A DNA stretch of 7,678 nucleotides from assembly GCA_014382685.1 (NCBI GenBank), contig JACNJG010000131.1, forward strand, positions 1 through 7,678, written 5' to 3'. The translations under genes and the position numbers were made by a program. The stretch comes from Candidatus Cloacimonadota bacterium (lineage in GTDB: Bacteria > Cloacimonadota > Cloacimonadia > JGIOTU-2). The notes below the pieces were generated by a model. That model ran no database searches. It saw only the letters and a program-made list of their open reading frames with translations, and was not told the origin of the DNA. Shown here in pieces: positions 7,019 through 7,678 of this stretch (position 1 is its first letter; the number at the start of each line of letters is the position of its first letter).

Positions 7019-7678
7019 ATGAATAAAAAAGAAAAATCTCATCCTATAATCAAAAGGAAAAAAGCAGTTGGAATTATTGTATTCAGCTTACTCGTTTTGC
7101 TTCTTTCAGGATGTTTTAACATTACTCAACACATTTCCAAAGATGGAAATGATCTCAATGTGTTCCTAAAATTTGCAGTGTGCAAAAGTGTATTTGAAAT
7201 GTCCAGCAGCATGGGCGGCAATAAATCTGATGACAATCCCTGTGAAGGTGTATTCGAATTCAATGAAAATTTTATCATCAGTGAAATTCCTGAAAATATC
7301 GAAGCACGTTTTGTGAAAGCGGACAACGACCTTGAATGCGGATATGAGATGTATATGAGCGTGGACGTCAAGAGCACGGATTACAAAAAACTTAAAAGAT
7401 CAAATGCACCTGCACTTTTCCCACTCGTGGCTGATAATGAGATATTTATCAAATTCCCTCAAAATGATGAAGAAAGCGGTGGTGGAGATCAGATGGCTGC
7501 TGCATTCATGTCCACTGCGTTGTATCGTCTGACCGTAAATCGTAATGTTATTGATGAGATAGAGTCTGTGATCTTTTCAAATGCTGATGAATCCTATGAC
7601 ATTTCCTATATTGAACTGCCGGATATTTTTATTATTGAAGTACCTCTTGCATACTGGATCACTTCGTCTTCGGAGTGC
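7019..7678 (+). CDS. Predicted lipoprotein of unknown function (3' end outside the window)
   Basis: The frame starts at ATG 7019 and stays open for 220 codons to the window edge. The N-terminus is a lipoprotein signal: basic residues (KRKK at 12-15), a hydrophobic stretch (16-29) and the lipobox L29-S30-G31-C32, with Cys32 as the lipidation site. The +2 residue is Phe, not Asp, which by the E. coli Lol rule favours the outer membrane. The mature part is acidic and of mixed alpha/beta character, with three further cysteines (C55, C75, C107) and C220 at the very end of what is visible. A Gly/Glu-rich low-complexity segment (about 150-157) separates two parts, and the second contains a hydrophobic strand PDIFIIEVPL. 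I do not recognise the family; a loose resemblance to LppM/DUF3153-like lipoproteins (lipobox followed by a short dG-containing beta segment) is only a guess. It probably shares a transcript with the phosphoesterase gene. Confidence 0.8.
   Translation, partial: MNKKEKSHPIIKRKKAVGIIVFSLLVLLLSGCFNITQHISKDGNDLNVFLKFAVCKSVFEMSSSMGGNKSDDNPCEGVFEFNENFIISEIPENIEARFVKADNDLECGYEMYMSVDVKSTDYKKLKRSNAPALFPLVADNEIFIKFPQNDEESGGGDQMAAAFMSTALYRLTVNRNVIDEIESVIFSNADESYDISYIELPDIFIIEVPLAYWITSSSEC

Noticed and set aside
1..7678. An undescribed defence or mobile system
   Set aside because: The genes are an envelope-assembly pair, a housekeeping-type phosphoesterase and a lipoprotein. No nuclease, toxin, integrase, reverse transcriptase or RNA structure supporting such a system is visible.

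Overview
The window is AT-rich DNA from a diderm (Gram-negative-type) bacterium. The evidence is a complete pair of envelope-assembly genes (a TamB-family protein and a three-POTRA Omp85/TamA-type barrel) and a lipoprotein with a clear lipobox. Three of the four genes have Shine-Dalgarno-like motifs. The taxon cannot be fixed from sequence alone. The TamB-before-barrel gene order and the 9-bp CTCTGTGTT-type intergenic repeats suggest an uncultured lineage of the FCB group (Cloacimonadota-like), but this is a low-confidence inference.

Layout: 1-209 is upstream non-coding DNA with a 13-bp perfect dyad. 210-4223 is a tamB-like gene and 4220-6004 a tamA/bamA-like gene, both on the + strand and overlapping in ATGA. 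6005-6511 is a 507-bp intergenic region holding a composite repeat: degenerate ACAGAT units, an 18-bp inverted repeat enclosing a GC-rich near-palindrome, and a third direct copy of the 18-mer. 6512-6991 is a small YfcE/MJ0936-type metallophosphoesterase whose usual GNxD motif is replaced. 7019 to the window end is the N-terminal 220 codons of an unrecognised lipoprotein, 27 bp downstream and probably co-transcribed with the phosphoesterase.

The first two genes form one functional unit. The TamB-like protein is anchored in the inner membrane and spans the periplasm, and the Omp85 barrel is its likely outer-membrane partner, in outer-membrane protein assembly and/or lipid transport. The second pair (phosphoesterase plus lipoprotein) has no evident link to the first beyond adjacency and is separated from it by the repeat block. 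I found no RNA gene, CRISPR array, transposase or defence system. The most unusual items are the composite repeat and the altered metal site of the phosphoesterase.
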